A stretch of DNA of 64,000 nucleotides from Rhodopseudomonas sp. (GTDB lineage: Bacteria; Pseudomonadota; Alphaproteobacteria; Rhizobiales; Xanthobacteraceae). The position numbers and the translations under genes were made by a program. Positions 41,806 to 50,329 of this stretch are shown in pieces. Positions within the stretch are counted from its first letter, which is position 1. Each line of letters begins with the position of its first letter. The stretch is from the NCBI GenBank assembly GCA_016124795.1, contig WGNB01000001.1:1-64000 (forward strand), written 5' to 3'. The notes under the pieces were generated by a model. It was not told the origin of the DNA and searched no databases. It saw only the letters and a list, made by a program, of their open reading frames with translations.

Positions 41806-42498
41806 ATGGCCCTGCGCACCCTGACCCTGAGTTTTCAAAATGGTTCCGGCTCTCAGCCCGAGGCGGTGCCGGTGCGCCAAACCGTGGTTGCCGGGTGGAC
41901 CGGCCGCGATCCGGCTGCGGTCGAAAAGCACATCGTTGAACTTGAAGCGCTCGGCGTAGCGCGGCCGGCCTCGACCCCGATTTTCTATCGCGTGGCTTCG
42001 GCCCGTTTGACCACCGATGGCGTGATCGAGGTGTCGGGCGCGACCTCGGGTGGCGAGGTCGAGTATCTGCTGCTCCGGCACGGGGGTCGCACCTGGGTCG
42101 GCGTCGGTTCCGACCATACCGACCGCGAGGTCGAAAAATTTGGCGTCACCATTTCCAAGCAGATGTGTGACAAGCCGATCGCGTCACAATTCTGGGCGTT
42201 CGACGAGGTCGCGCCGCACTGGGATCAGTTGATCCTGCGGTCATATGTCGTCGAGAACGGTCAGCGCGTCATCTATCAGGAAGGTCCGGTGGCGGCGATG
42301 CTGTCGCCCGCCGATCTGCTGGCGCGCTTTGCGCCCGATGGCGCCCTCCCGGACGATACGCTGATGTTCTGCGGCACCTTGGCCGCCCATGGCGGCGTGC
42401 GCGCGACCGGTCAATTTGCCTTCGAGATCGAAGATCCCGTGCTCAAACGCAAGATCGCGCATGAATATCGGGTGACCTGTCTACCGGTGTTGGGATGA
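41806..42498 (+). CDS. DUF2848 protein
   Basis: A 230-residue cytoplasmic protein of family DUF2848. Diagnostic segments are VGVGSDHTDREVE (about 99-111), SKQMCDKPIAS, HWDQLILRSYV and the C-terminal GTLAAHGG with the ending DP..KIAHEYRV. The fold resembles fumarylacetoacetate hydrolase-like proteins, so hydrolysis or decarboxylation of an oxo acid is possible, but no member with a proven function is known to me. It is the first gene of block D and its stop overlaps the GntR start. The ATG is supported by CGGAG. Confidence 0.85.
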   Translation: MALRTLTLSFQNGSGSQPEAVPVRQTVVAGWTGRDPAAVEKHIVELEALGVARPASTPIFYRVASARLTTDGVIEVSGATSGGEVEYLLLRHGGRTWVGVGSDHTDREVEKFGVTISKQMCDKPIASQFWAFDEVAPHWDQLILRSYVVENGQRVIYQEGPVAAMLSPADLLARFAPDGALPDDTLMFCGTLAAHGGVRATGQFAFEIEDPVLKRKIAHEYRVTCLPVLG

Positions 42499-43217
42499 GC
42501 CAGGAACTGACCGCTTCATCGACGCCGCGCCGCAAGACCGTCTTGCGGCCCCGGCCGGCGCTCGGTACCGCCGAGCGGCATTCGACGCCGCAATCGCTAC
42601 GCGATCTCGCTTATGAAGCGATCAAGTTCCGCATCATCACCTGCGCTTTCAAGCCCGGCGAATATGTCAACGAGGCCCGCGTCGCCGCCGTTCTCGGGCT
42701 CGGTCGCACGCCGGTCCATCAGGCGATCGACCGGCTGATGCTGGAAGGCATGGTCGAGGTCATTCCGCGCAAGGGCGTCATCGTCAAGCCGGTCAGTCTC
42801 GATGAGGTTTTGCAGATCATCGAAGCTCGCATGATCGTTGAGCCGCAAGGCGTGCGCCTGGCCGCGGAGCGGGCTGACGAAGCCGATATTGGCGCGCTGG
42901 GTGATATTCTCGGCCGGGCGTCGCAATGGACAGCGGTGCGCAATGTCGAGCAGATGATGTTGCTCGACCGCGAATTCCACCTTGTGCTGGCGCGTGCCGC
43001 GCGCAACGAAGTGTTTGGCGACATTCTGCGCAAGCTGCATGAACGGTCGTTGCGCTTCTGGTTCATCTCGCTGGCGGATGCCGGTCATCACGGTGCCGTC
43101 CAGGAAGAACACGAGGCGATCCTGCGGGCGATCCGCGCCCGCAACCCGCAAGCCGCGGAAGCGGCCATGCGCCATCACATTGATTCATTCCGCAAGAACG
43201 TCGCCCGCTATCTGTGA
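42495..43217 (+). CDS. GntR-family regulator with FCD domain
   Basis: A 240-residue regulator. The winged helix-turn-helix covers about 36-100 (YEAIKFRIITCAFKPGEY, ARVAAVLGLGRTPVHQAIDR). The all-helical FCD effector domain follows with the metal/ligand residues D154..H158 in LDREFHLVLARA and later His in EEHEAIL and MRHHID. FadR-subfamily proteins of this kind repress catabolic operons until a carboxylate ligand binds. It overlaps DUF2848 (ATGA). The GTGAAATATCAC pair upstream of the operon is the likely target. Confidence 0.9.
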   Translation: MSQELTASSTPRRKTVLRPRPALGTAERHSTPQSLRDLAYEAIKFRIITCAFKPGEYVNEARVAAVLGLGRTPVHQAIDRLMLEGMVEVIPRKGVIVKPVSLDEVLQIIEARMIVEPQGVRLAAERADEADIGALGDILGRASQWTAVRNVEQMMLLDREFHLVLARAARNEVFGDILRKLHERSLRFWFISLADAGHHGAVQEEHEAILRAIRARNPQAAEAAMRHHIDSFRKNVARYL

Positions 43218-43256
43218 CCCGGGCGCGAACAGCGCCAATGTGCCGAGGACCCGACC

Positions 43257-43643
43257 ATGCCGATGAACAAGCCGCATATTGAATTTCTCCGCCTCGATAT
43301 GAACGAGGGCTGGGCATCGCCGCCCGGCTATCCGGCGGGTATCCAGCAGAAGATCCTCGCCAGCGATCTCGACGAAACCAACAAGATGGGCAGCCGCACC
43401 CGCCTGCTGCGCTTTGCGCCCGGCGAATACACCACGGCGCCCTTTGTCCACGATCACTGGGAAGAAGTGTTCCTGCTGTCGGGCGATTTGATCGTCGGCA
43501 ACGACGCCCAGGGCAAGGGTGGCGAATCCTTTTCCGCGCCGACTTATGCCTGCCGTCCGCCGGGCGCTTATCACGGGCCGTTCAAGTCCGAAGCCGGCTG
43601 CATGCTCTACGAAATCCACTACTACGACGAAAGCGGCAAATAA
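43257..43643 (+). CDS. Cupin-domain protein
   Basis: A 128-residue small cupin. Metal-site residues are in FVHDHWEEVFLLSGDL (HxHxxxE type) and RPPGAYHGPF (His in the second motif), so the metal site looks complete, unlike that of the cupin at 22154. It belongs to the group of ChrR- or dioxygenase-like stand-alone cupins. It is encoded 39 bp after the GntR gene and before the binding-protein gene, on the same transcript. Confidence 0.8.
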   Translation: MPMNKPHIEFLRLDMNEGWASPPGYPAGIQQKILASDLDETNKMGSRTRLLRFAPGEYTTAPFVHDHWEEVFLLSGDLIVGNDAQGKGGESFSAPTYACRPPGAYHGPFKSEAGCMLYEIHYYDESGK

Positions 43644-43710
43644 CGCCGCTTCGTCACTGCGCCGCCCCGTTTGCCGGTCCGTCGTTTTCAGTGTTGAAAG
43701 GATGTCTCGT

Positions 43711-44712
43711 ATGACGACCTCATCGAAAAGTTCCTGGTTCAAAAAGTCGGTCGGTCTATCGGTGGCCGTGGCGGCCATCGCCGCGATGGCGGTCACGTCG
43801 GCCAATGCCCAATGGGTCAACAAGTCCGGCCTCGGCGGCCTGGCGCCGCCGTCCAACGGGTCTTACCTGGTGCCGATCATCGAGCACCTGAAGCTCGATC
43901 AGAAATACGGCCTCGATTTCGACATCAAGCTCTATCCGAACCCGGGCATCCTCTATTCGGAATTCGCCGCCGGCCGCACCGCGGTGACCTTTGGCGCGCT
44001 TTATAATGGCGCCAATTTCTATGTGCGCGGCATGCCGGTGCAGTTGCTGTTCACGGTATCGACCGCGAACCACGCCTTCATCTCGAAGCTGGATGGCGTT
44101 CATAAGGCCGAAGACCTCAAGGGCAAGACGATTGCCGCGACGACCAGTTCCGGCTTCTACGGCATGGCGTCGTTCTTCCTGAAGCAGAACAAGCTCGACC
44201 CGCGTAGCAACGTCAACGTCATCGCGGCCTCGCCGGCGGCGGTGCAGGCACAGTTGCTCGCTGGCCGCGCCGATGCCGGCCTGCTGTTCGATCCGGCGCT
44301 GTCCGACATGCTGACCAAGGGCTTTCATCTGGTCGGCGACATGAATGGCGGCATCCGTCAGGCGCTGTCGATGAAGTCCGATGCGCCGGTCTGGTACCTC
44401 GGCGCTTTCGCTTACAAGAAGTGGATCGACGAGAATCCCAAGCGCGCCGTAGCGACGCTCAAGATGTGGCAGGAAGCGGCGAAGTTCTACAACGAACATC
44501 CCGCCGAGGCCGACAAGATCATCAGCGATTTCACCAAGATCCCGCTGGTGGCCATGGAAAAGAGCCGCGCGTTGAAGCTGACCCAGTTCCAGGTGATGCC
44601 GGCGATCGAGCAGAAGGACAATCTCGATGCGTTGTTCCGCGGCTTCAAGGATGCGGGCTTCCTGACCGCGGTGCCCGATGCCGGCGTCTATTACGCCTGG
44701 CCTAAGCCTTAA
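43711..44712 (+). CDS. ABC transporter substrate-binding protein
   Basis: A 333-residue binding protein with a Sec signal (KKSVGLSVAVAAIAAMAV, cleavage near ANA-QWV). The mature part differs from the other SBPs of the window but keeps the NMT1/SsuA fold: LKGKTIAATTSSGFYG (about 134-149) and LLAGRADAGLLFDP. The ATG at 43711 is preferred because AAAGGA stands 8 nt upstream; one at 43702 adds three residues. The permease and ATPase follow after a strong hairpin. Confidence 0.88.
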   Translation: MTTSSKSSWFKKSVGLSVAVAAIAAMAVTSANAQWVNKSGLGGLAPPSNGSYLVPIIEHLKLDQKYGLDFDIKLYPNPGILYSEFAAGRTAVTFGALYNGANFYVRGMPVQLLFTVSTANHAFISKLDGVHKAEDLKGKTIAATTSSGFYGMASFFLKQNKLDPRSNVNVIAASPAAVQAQLLAGRADAGLLFDPALSDMLTKGFHLVGDMNGGIRQALSMKSDAPVWYLGAFAYKKWIDENPKRAVATLKMWQEAAKFYNEHPAEADKIISDFTKIPLVAMEKSRALKLTQFQVMPAIEQKDNLDALFRGFKDAGFLTAVPDAGVYYAWPKP

Positions 44713-44726
44713 CACGAGCGTCGAAC

Positions 44727-44756
44727 CCGGCAGGGGGCCGATCGGCCCCTTGCCGG
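44727..44756 (+). other. Strong intercistronic hairpin after the binding-protein gene
   Basis: A 13-bp stem (44727-44739 with 44744-44756; one G-T pair) closed by a GATC loop begins 14 nt after the stop codon. There is no T run. This layout between a binding-protein gene and its membrane subunits usually stabilises the upstream mRNA and lowers downstream expression. Confidence 0.55.
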
Positions 44757-44809
44757 CGGAGCTTCACTCTTAAACCTCACTTTGGCGTTCGGAAGGCGAC
44801 TGTCGCGTA

Positions 44810-45616
44810 ATGGCCAACCCTCCATCAGCAAGTTCAGGAAATGCCCGGCTGCGGCAGACCTCGCTGTGGCTGTTCAAGTCGATATTGCCGTTCGCGGCGC
44901 TCGCCGCGTTGTGGCAGTTCGCCACGTTGTTCTTCCCGGCCTTCCTGTTTCCCGATCTGCTGCACATCGTTCGCGATGTCGGTCAGATCTTTACATCCTG
45001 GGATATGTTGTCGGCGGCGTTGGTGACCTGGGGGCGGCTGATCTTCGCGGTCGCCGTATCCTTGGTGATCGGCATTCCGATCGGTCTCGCCATGGGCCTG
45101 TCGCGCGGCATCGACGATTTCGTGCGGCCGATCGTGAAATTCATCATGGGCGTGCCGGCGCTGAACTGGGTCATTATTGTGGTGATCTGGTTCGGTAGCG
45201 TCGAACTGCGGATTTCATTTGTCCTGGTGATGCTGTGCGTGCCGATTACGGTGTTCTGCGTTTACGACGGTGTCCGAGCGATCGACCGTAAACTGACGGA
45301 TATGGTGCTGTCGTTTGGCGCGAGCCGGTTGCAGCATGTCCGGCTGTTGTTGTGGCCTTACGTCAAGGCGTCGGCTTTCACTGCCACCAAGCTCAACGTT
45401 GGTAACGCGATCCGGACCGTGATCGTTGCCGAACTGGTTGGCGCGCCGTCCGGCATCGGCCGCGAGCTCGATATGGCCAAGAACCTGTTCGACATGCCGA
45501 TGGTGCTGGCCTGGACGCTGGTAATGGTGACCATGGGCTTCATCATGTCGTTTGGCATCGAACAGGCCGAGCGCGTGGTGCTGCGCTGGCGGGGAGGGAG
45601 CCATGGCCGTGAATAA
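44810..45616 (+). CDS. ABC transporter permease
   Basis: A 268-residue inner-membrane permease with six or so hydrophobic spans, the first at about 20-45. The coupling loop is LSFGASRLQHVRLLLWPYV. SsuC/TauC-like. The C-terminal RVVLRWRGGSHGRE overlaps the start of the ATPase gene. It is part of the fourth importer. Confidence 0.92.
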   Translation: MANPPSASSGNARLRQTSLWLFKSILPFAALAALWQFATLFFPAFLFPDLLHIVRDVGQIFTSWDMLSAALVTWGRLIFAVAVSLVIGIPIGLAMGLSRGIDDFVRPIVKFIMGVPALNWVIIVVIWFGSVELRISFVLVMLCVPITVFCVYDGVRAIDRKLTDMVLSFGASRLQHVRLLLWPYVKASAFTATKLNVGNAIRTVIVAELVGAPSGIGRELDMAKNLFDMPMVLAWTLVMVTMGFIMSFGIEQAERVVLRWRGGSHGRE

Positions 45617-46466
45617 ATTGGCCCCGGTGAATGCGAGCGTCAAGGCCGGCGCGCCGGCGGCTGCCGTCGTGCCGAAGATCAGGATCGATCGCGCGCGCAA
45701 GACCTTCGTTCAGAAAAATGGCGGCGCGGTCGAGGCGATCCGTGAACTGACATTCGATGTCGCGGCCAACGATTACGTTGCGATTGTCGGGCCGACCGGC
45801 GCCGGCAAGTCGGTGCTGTTCGATTGCCTGCTGGGGCTCAAGACGCTCGATTCCGGCAGGATCGAAATCGACGGCCAGCCGATTGCGAATTATATCGGCG
45901 CGCGCAGCGGCCGGATCACGCGGATTTTCCAGGAAGACCGCCTGCTGCCCTGGCTGTCGGCGACCGACAATGTCGCGCTCGGGCTTCAGATTCGCGGCGT
46001 GCCCGAAAAGGAGCGGCGCGACATCGCGCGCCGCTGGCTCGCCGATGTCGGCTTGCACGAGTTCGTCGATGCGCTGCCCAGCGAGTTGTCCGGCGGCATG
46101 CGTCAGCGCACCAATATCGCGCGGGCCTTCGCGACCGCCCCGGAAATCATCCTGCTCGATGAGGCCTTCAGCGCACTCGATGAAATCACTGCCATGAAAT
46201 TGCGCAGCGATTTTCTGACGCTGGCCCACCATCAAAAAATGACCTTCGTGATGGTGACCCACAGCATCGACGAGGCGATCTTTCTCGGCAATCGAATTCT
46301 GGTCTTCGGTGCGCCGGCGCGCGTGGTTCATGAGATCGCGGTGCCGCCGGGTGCGGCCGAGGATCGGGTGGTGGCGGACCGGATCCGCGACGAGATCCGC
46401 ACCTGGATTTCGGCCTCGGGCCGGGATGCATCGCGGACCGTCAATAGCGAACTGGAAAACGAGTAA
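45603..46466 (+). CDS. ABC transporter ATP-binding protein
   Basis: A 287-residue SsuB-like ATPase with a 26-residue Ala-rich extension. It has Walker A GPTGAGKSV, Q-loop IFQEDRLLPWLSA, signature LSGGMRQR, Walker B IILLDEAFSALD (Ala replaces the usual Pro) and H-loop VTHSIDEA. The ATG at 45603 lies in the permease 3' end (14 bp overlap). The FMO gene starts 6 bp after its stop. Confidence 0.92.
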   Translation: MAVNKLAPVNASVKAGAPAAAVVPKIRIDRARKTFVQKNGGAVEAIRELTFDVAANDYVAIVGPTGAGKSVLFDCLLGLKTLDSGRIEIDGQPIANYIGARSGRITRIFQEDRLLPWLSATDNVALGLQIRGVPEKERRDIARRWLADVGLHEFVDALPSELSGGMRQRTNIARAFATAPEIILLDEAFSALDEITAMKLRSDFLTLAHHQKMTFVMVTHSIDEAIFLGNRILVFGAPARVVHEIAVPPGAAEDRVVADRIRDEIRTWISASGRDASRTVNSELENE

Positions 46467-46472
46467 GGACAC

Positions 46473-47672
46473 ATGAGCGTCGAAGAACGGGTATTTATCG
46501 CCGGAGCCGGCCCGGTCGGCATGGTCGCCGCCGCCAATCTGGTTCGCTATGGCATTCCGGTGACTGTTTTTGAGGCCGGTGCGAAGTTAAGCGGCGAGTC
46601 GCGGGCCTCAACCTTTCATCCTTCGACCCTCGATATGCTGGACGATCTCGGCTTTGCCAAGCCCCTGATCGAGACCGGTCTGGTTGCGCCGCGATTCCAG
46701 TATCGCACCCGTCAGGATGGCATCATCGGTGCCTTCGATTTTGCCGCAATCGCTGACGCGACGCGGCATCCTTATCGACTGCAAAACGAACAGTTCAAGC
46801 TCACGCGCATCATTCTCGACAAGCTTAAGGACAATCCGAACTTCAAGATCGAGTTTGGCAAAGAGGTTGCCGGGGTCGAACAGGATAGCGATAGCGTGAC
46901 GGTGTCATTCGCCAATGGTGCGGCGGCGGAAACCCGTAGTGGCCGCTGGCTGATCGGGGCGGATGGGGCGAGCAGCGCGATCCGCCACGGCCTGAATATC
47001 GAATTCGAAGGCTTTACCTGGCCCGAGCGCTTTCTGGTCGTGAGTACGCCGTTCGATTTCTACAGCGTCATTCCGGGCCTGGATTCGGTCAGCTATGTCG
47101 CCGATCCCGAGCAGTGGTATTTTCTGCTGCAAATTCCGGGGATGTGGCGGGTGATGTTCCCGATTGCCGCCGACATGTCGGACGAGGCGGCAATGGCGCC
47201 GGACTATGCTCAGGCCTCGCTGCGCCGGGTCGTGCCGGAGGTGGCCAATTTCGAGGTGCTGCACACGACCTTGTATCGCGTCCATCAGCGGGTCGCGAAG
47301 ACGTATCGCAACGGTCGGGCATTCCTGGCCGGTGACGCGGCCCACATTAATAATCCGCTCGGCGGCATGGGCATGAACGGCGGCATTCACGACGCGATCA
47401 ATTTGACCGAACGGCTGGCCATGGTCGTGAAGGGGGGCGCACCGGACGAGGAGCTCGACCGTTACGACCGGCAGCGCCGGCAGGTGACGGTCGAATATGT
47501 CCAGTCACAAACCATCAAGAACAAGCAGAATTTGGAAGCCAGGACCGAAGAGGATCGCGTGCGGTTCCGCGACGAGATGCAACGGGCCTCGGAAGATCCC
47601 GTTCTGGCGCGTCAGTACCTGATGCGCGTTTCGATGTTCGCGAGCCTCAAACGTGCGGCGGAACTCGGCTGA
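46473..47672 (+). CDS. FAD-dependent monooxygenase (MhpA/PCP-hydroxylase-like), copy 1
   Basis: A 399-residue group A flavin hydroxylase. It has GAGPVG (10-15), LIGADGASSAIR (DG motif) and FLAGDAAHINNPLGGMGMNGG (split over two turns, FAD site). The segment FEGFTWPERF is shared with the next gene. It lacks the C-terminal thioredoxin-like domain of phenol hydroxylases. It should hydroxylate, perhaps with ring dehalogenation or decarboxylation, an aromatic or heteroaromatic compound. The gene order suggests that it acts on what the preceding importer delivers. Confidence 0.88.
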   Translation: MSVEERVFIAGAGPVGMVAAANLVRYGIPVTVFEAGAKLSGESRASTFHPSTLDMLDDLGFAKPLIETGLVAPRFQYRTRQDGIIGAFDFAAIADATRHPYRLQNEQFKLTRIILDKLKDNPNFKIEFGKEVAGVEQDSDSVTVSFANGAAAETRSGRWLIGADGASSAIRHGLNIEFEGFTWPERFLVVSTPFDFYSVIPGLDSVSYVADPEQWYFLLQIPGMWRVMFPIAADMSDEAAMAPDYAQASLRRVVPEVANFEVLHTTLYRVHQRVAKTYRNGRAFLAGDAAHINNPLGGMGMNGGIHDAINLTERLAMVVKGGAPDEELDRYDRQRRQVTVEYVQSQTIKNKQNLEARTEEDRVRFRDEMQRASEDPVLARQYLMRVSMFASLKRAAELG

Positions 47673-47703
47673 CCGTTTCGGCGATCAAGGTGACAGGTGT
47701 TCT

Positions 47704-48945
47704 ATGGGTGTTGACGAGCGGCTTATATTGATTTCCGGTGGCGGCCCGGTCGGGCTGTTGAGCGCCTGGCTGTTGGGGCGCAAGGGCCTTAAGGTGCGGC
47801 TGTTCGATGTCAACGACAGCCCGCAAGCCGACCCGCGCGCCGCCACGACCCATCCGGCGACACTTGACCTTCTTGCTGACGATGGTCTCGCCGACGACAT
47901 GGCCCGTGTCGGGCTGGTCGCGCCGATATTTCAGTTCTGGGACCGGCCGAATCACCAGTTGGTCGCCGAGTTCGATCATGCGGTGCTCAAGAACGATACT
48001 CAACATCCCTTCGTCGTCCAGTGCGAGCAGTTCAAGACCGCCAAGCTATTGCTCGATCGCGTCCGCAAGTTGCCGAACGTCGAATTGCTCTATGGTCACG
48101 AAGTGCTCGACCTGCGCCAGACCGCGGATGCGGTCAGTGTCGACGTGCGCGGGCCCAATGGCGTCGTCTCGCATAGCGGGGCTTATCTGATTGGCGCCGA
48201 CGGCGGCCGCAGCGTCGTGCGCAAGCAGAGCGATATACCCTTTGACGGTTTCACCTGGCCGGAACGTTTTATCGTCCTGACCACGCCGGCGGATTTGCAG
48301 GCGTTGCATGGCGTCTCCGTTCGCAGCTATTTCGCCGACCCGGATGAATGGTGCAACTGTTTCAAGGTCTCGGCCGACGGCCCGCCCGGGCTGTGGCGCA
48401 CGGTGTTTCCGGCCAAGCCCGAAGTGCCGGAAGCCGATCTGATGAGCGATGCCGGCGTTCAGTCGCGCCTGCAGCATCTGTTTCCGTCGGACAAACCTTA
48501 CGAGATCGTCCACCGCAACTTGTATGTGACGCATCAGCGAGTGGCGGCGACGTTCCGCAAGGGCCGGGTGTTGCTCGCCGGCGATTCCGCGCACGTCAAC
48601 AATCCGATCGGCGGCATGGGGCTCAACGGCGGCATTCAGGATGCCGCCAATTTGGCCGAAAAGCTTGGCCGCGTCATGCTCGATGGCGAACCGGACGATC
48701 TGCTCGATCTGTACAGCTTGCAACGCCGGACGGTGGCGACCGAGTTCGTGCAGGAGCAGTCGATTGCTAACAAGAAGCGCCTTGAGGCTCGTGACGCCGA
48801 CACCCGCAAGCGCAATCTCGATGAATTGCGGGCGATGGCCGCCGACCCGGCGCGCGCCCGCAAATTTCTGCTCGGCACCTCGATGCTCGCCAGTCAGGCG
48901 CGCGTCGCCGCCATGACACTTCACGAGTCCGCCACGGAGCGCTGA
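47704..48945 (+). CDS. FAD-dependent monooxygenase (MhpA/PCP-hydroxylase-like), copy 2
   Basis: A 413-residue relative of the preceding protein with GGGPVG (11-16), LIGADGGRSVVR and LLAGDSAHVNNPIGGMGLNG. Both share HQRVA before the second FAD motif and FDGFTWPERF or its equivalent. Similarity is spread over the full length but far from identity, so the duplication is old. The ATG at 47704 follows AGGTG; the longer frame upstream has no homology. It may carry out a second hydroxylation or form a heterodimer with copy 1. Confidence 0.88.
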   Translation: MGVDERLILISGGGPVGLLSAWLLGRKGLKVRLFDVNDSPQADPRAATTHPATLDLLADDGLADDMARVGLVAPIFQFWDRPNHQLVAEFDHAVLKNDTQHPFVVQCEQFKTAKLLLDRVRKLPNVELLYGHEVLDLRQTADAVSVDVRGPNGVVSHSGAYLIGADGGRSVVRKQSDIPFDGFTWPERFIVLTTPADLQALHGVSVRSYFADPDEWCNCFKVSADGPPGLWRTVFPAKPEVPEADLMSDAGVQSRLQHLFPSDKPYEIVHRNLYVTHQRVAATFRKGRVLLAGDSAHVNNPIGGMGLNGGIQDAANLAEKLGRVMLDGEPDDLLDLYSLQRRTVATEFVQEQSIANKKRLEARDADTRKRNLDELRAMAADPARARKFLLGTSMLASQARVAAMTLHESATER

Positions 48946-48946
48946 C

Positions 48947-50329
48947 ATGTCGTCTTCTGAATCGTCTTCATCGCCTCGGATGCGATCTTATCTGGCGGCG
49001 GCTGCCCGTTTCCGGTCCGGTGAAGATACGCCGCGCGCGTTTCTGGAGCGGTGTCTGGAGGCCTACGCCGCGTGGGAGCCGAAGATCGGCGCCTTCGTGC
49101 ATACCAGCTTCGAAACGGCGCGGGCCGCCGCCGATGCTTCGACGGTGCGTTGGCGTGCCGGCAAGCCGCTGTCGGCCATCGACGGCATGCCGGTCGGCGT
49201 CAAGGACATCATCGAAACCGCGACGATGCCGACCGAGATGGGCTCACCGTTGTTCGAAGGCTGGTGCTCCGGCTGGGATGCCGCCGCCGTAACCGCCTTG
49301 CGCGATGCGGGTGCGGTGATCGTCGGCAAGACGGTGACGACCGAGTTTGCCGCGTCCGAACCGCGCGGCACCCGCAATCCATGGGATGTCGCGCGCACGC
49401 CGGGCGGTTCGAGCAGCGGCTCGGCCGCCGCCGTTGGCGCCGGGTTGCTGAGCGCCGGATTGGGCACGCAGGTGATCGGGTCGATCGTGCGGCCGGCCGG
49501 TTATTGCGGCTGCGTCGGTTACAAGCCGAGCGTCGGCGCGATCAACCGTGGCGGCAGCCATGATTATCTGAGTCAGAGCAGCACCGGTGTTCTGGCGGCA
49601 ACCTTGGACGATGCCTGGCAGGTCGCGATCGAGATTGCGGCGCGTGTCGGTGGCGATCCGGGCTATGTCGGTCTGGTCGGTCCGGCGACGCCGCCGGCCG
49701 CGAATAAGCCGCGCCGCCTGACCGTGCTCGAAACCGCCGGCTGGTCGGTGGCATCGGCTGAAGCGAAGGCCGCGCTGGAAGCCGCCGTGGCGCGGCTTGG
49801 TGCTTCCGGGGTCGAGATCATCACGCGGCGCTCGCATGCCGAGGTCGAGGCGGTCGAAGTCGCGATCCTGGAGTCCTTCGCGGTTTCGACGAAGATCAAC
49901 GACTGGGAATGGCGCTGGCCGCTCAATAGTTTCCACGAGCGCGACGCCAGCAAGCTCTCCCGCGCCATGGTCGACCGGCTCGGCCGCGCCGAGGCGATGA
50001 AAGTGTCGGACTATCGCGCTGCGCTCGCCGAACGCGCGCGGGTGCGCGGTCTTTATGCCGCGCTGGCCTCGCTCTGCGATGCTTGCATTACGCTGACCGC
50101 GCCGAGTGCTGCGCCGGTCGGGCTTGCCACGACCGGCAATCCGATCTTCGTGGTGCCAGGTTCGTTGCTCGGCATTCCGGCGCTGGCGCTCCCGCTGTTG
50201 CAGGAACAAGGACTGCCGCTTGGCTTGCAGGTCATGGGTTTCAGCGAGGCCGATGCCGAGTTGTTCGCGACGGCCGCCTGGGTCACCCAGGCGCTTGTCG
50301 ATCAGGCGCCCGGCGGCCTCGATGACTAA
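48947..50329 (+). CDS. Amidase-signature family hydrolase
   Basis: A 460-residue amidase. Lys is in PVGVKDII (about 85), the nucleophile in TPGGSSSGSAAAV, and the cis-Ser in VIGSIVRPAGYCG. It begins 1 nt after the previous stop and overlaps the UbiD gene by 8 bp, so all are one transcript. It may release ammonia from an aromatic or ring-opened amide in block D. Confidence 0.9.
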   Translation: MSSSESSSSPRMRSYLAAAARFRSGEDTPRAFLERCLEAYAAWEPKIGAFVHTSFETARAAADASTVRWRAGKPLSAIDGMPVGVKDIIETATMPTEMGSPLFEGWCSGWDAAAVTALRDAGAVIVGKTVTTEFAASEPRGTRNPWDVARTPGGSSSGSAAAVGAGLLSAGLGTQVIGSIVRPAGYCGCVGYKPSVGAINRGGSHDYLSQSSTGVLAATLDDAWQVAIEIAARVGGDPGYVGLVGPATPPAANKPRRLTVLETAGWSVASAEAKAALEAAVARLGASGVEIITRRSHAEVEAVEVAILESFAVSTKINDWEWRWPLNSFHERDASKLSRAMVDRLGRAEAMKVSDYRAALAERARVRGLYAALASLCDACITLTAPSAAPVGLATTGNPIFVVPGSLLGIPALALPLLQEQGLPLGLQVMGFSEADAELFATAAWVTQALVDQAPGGLDD

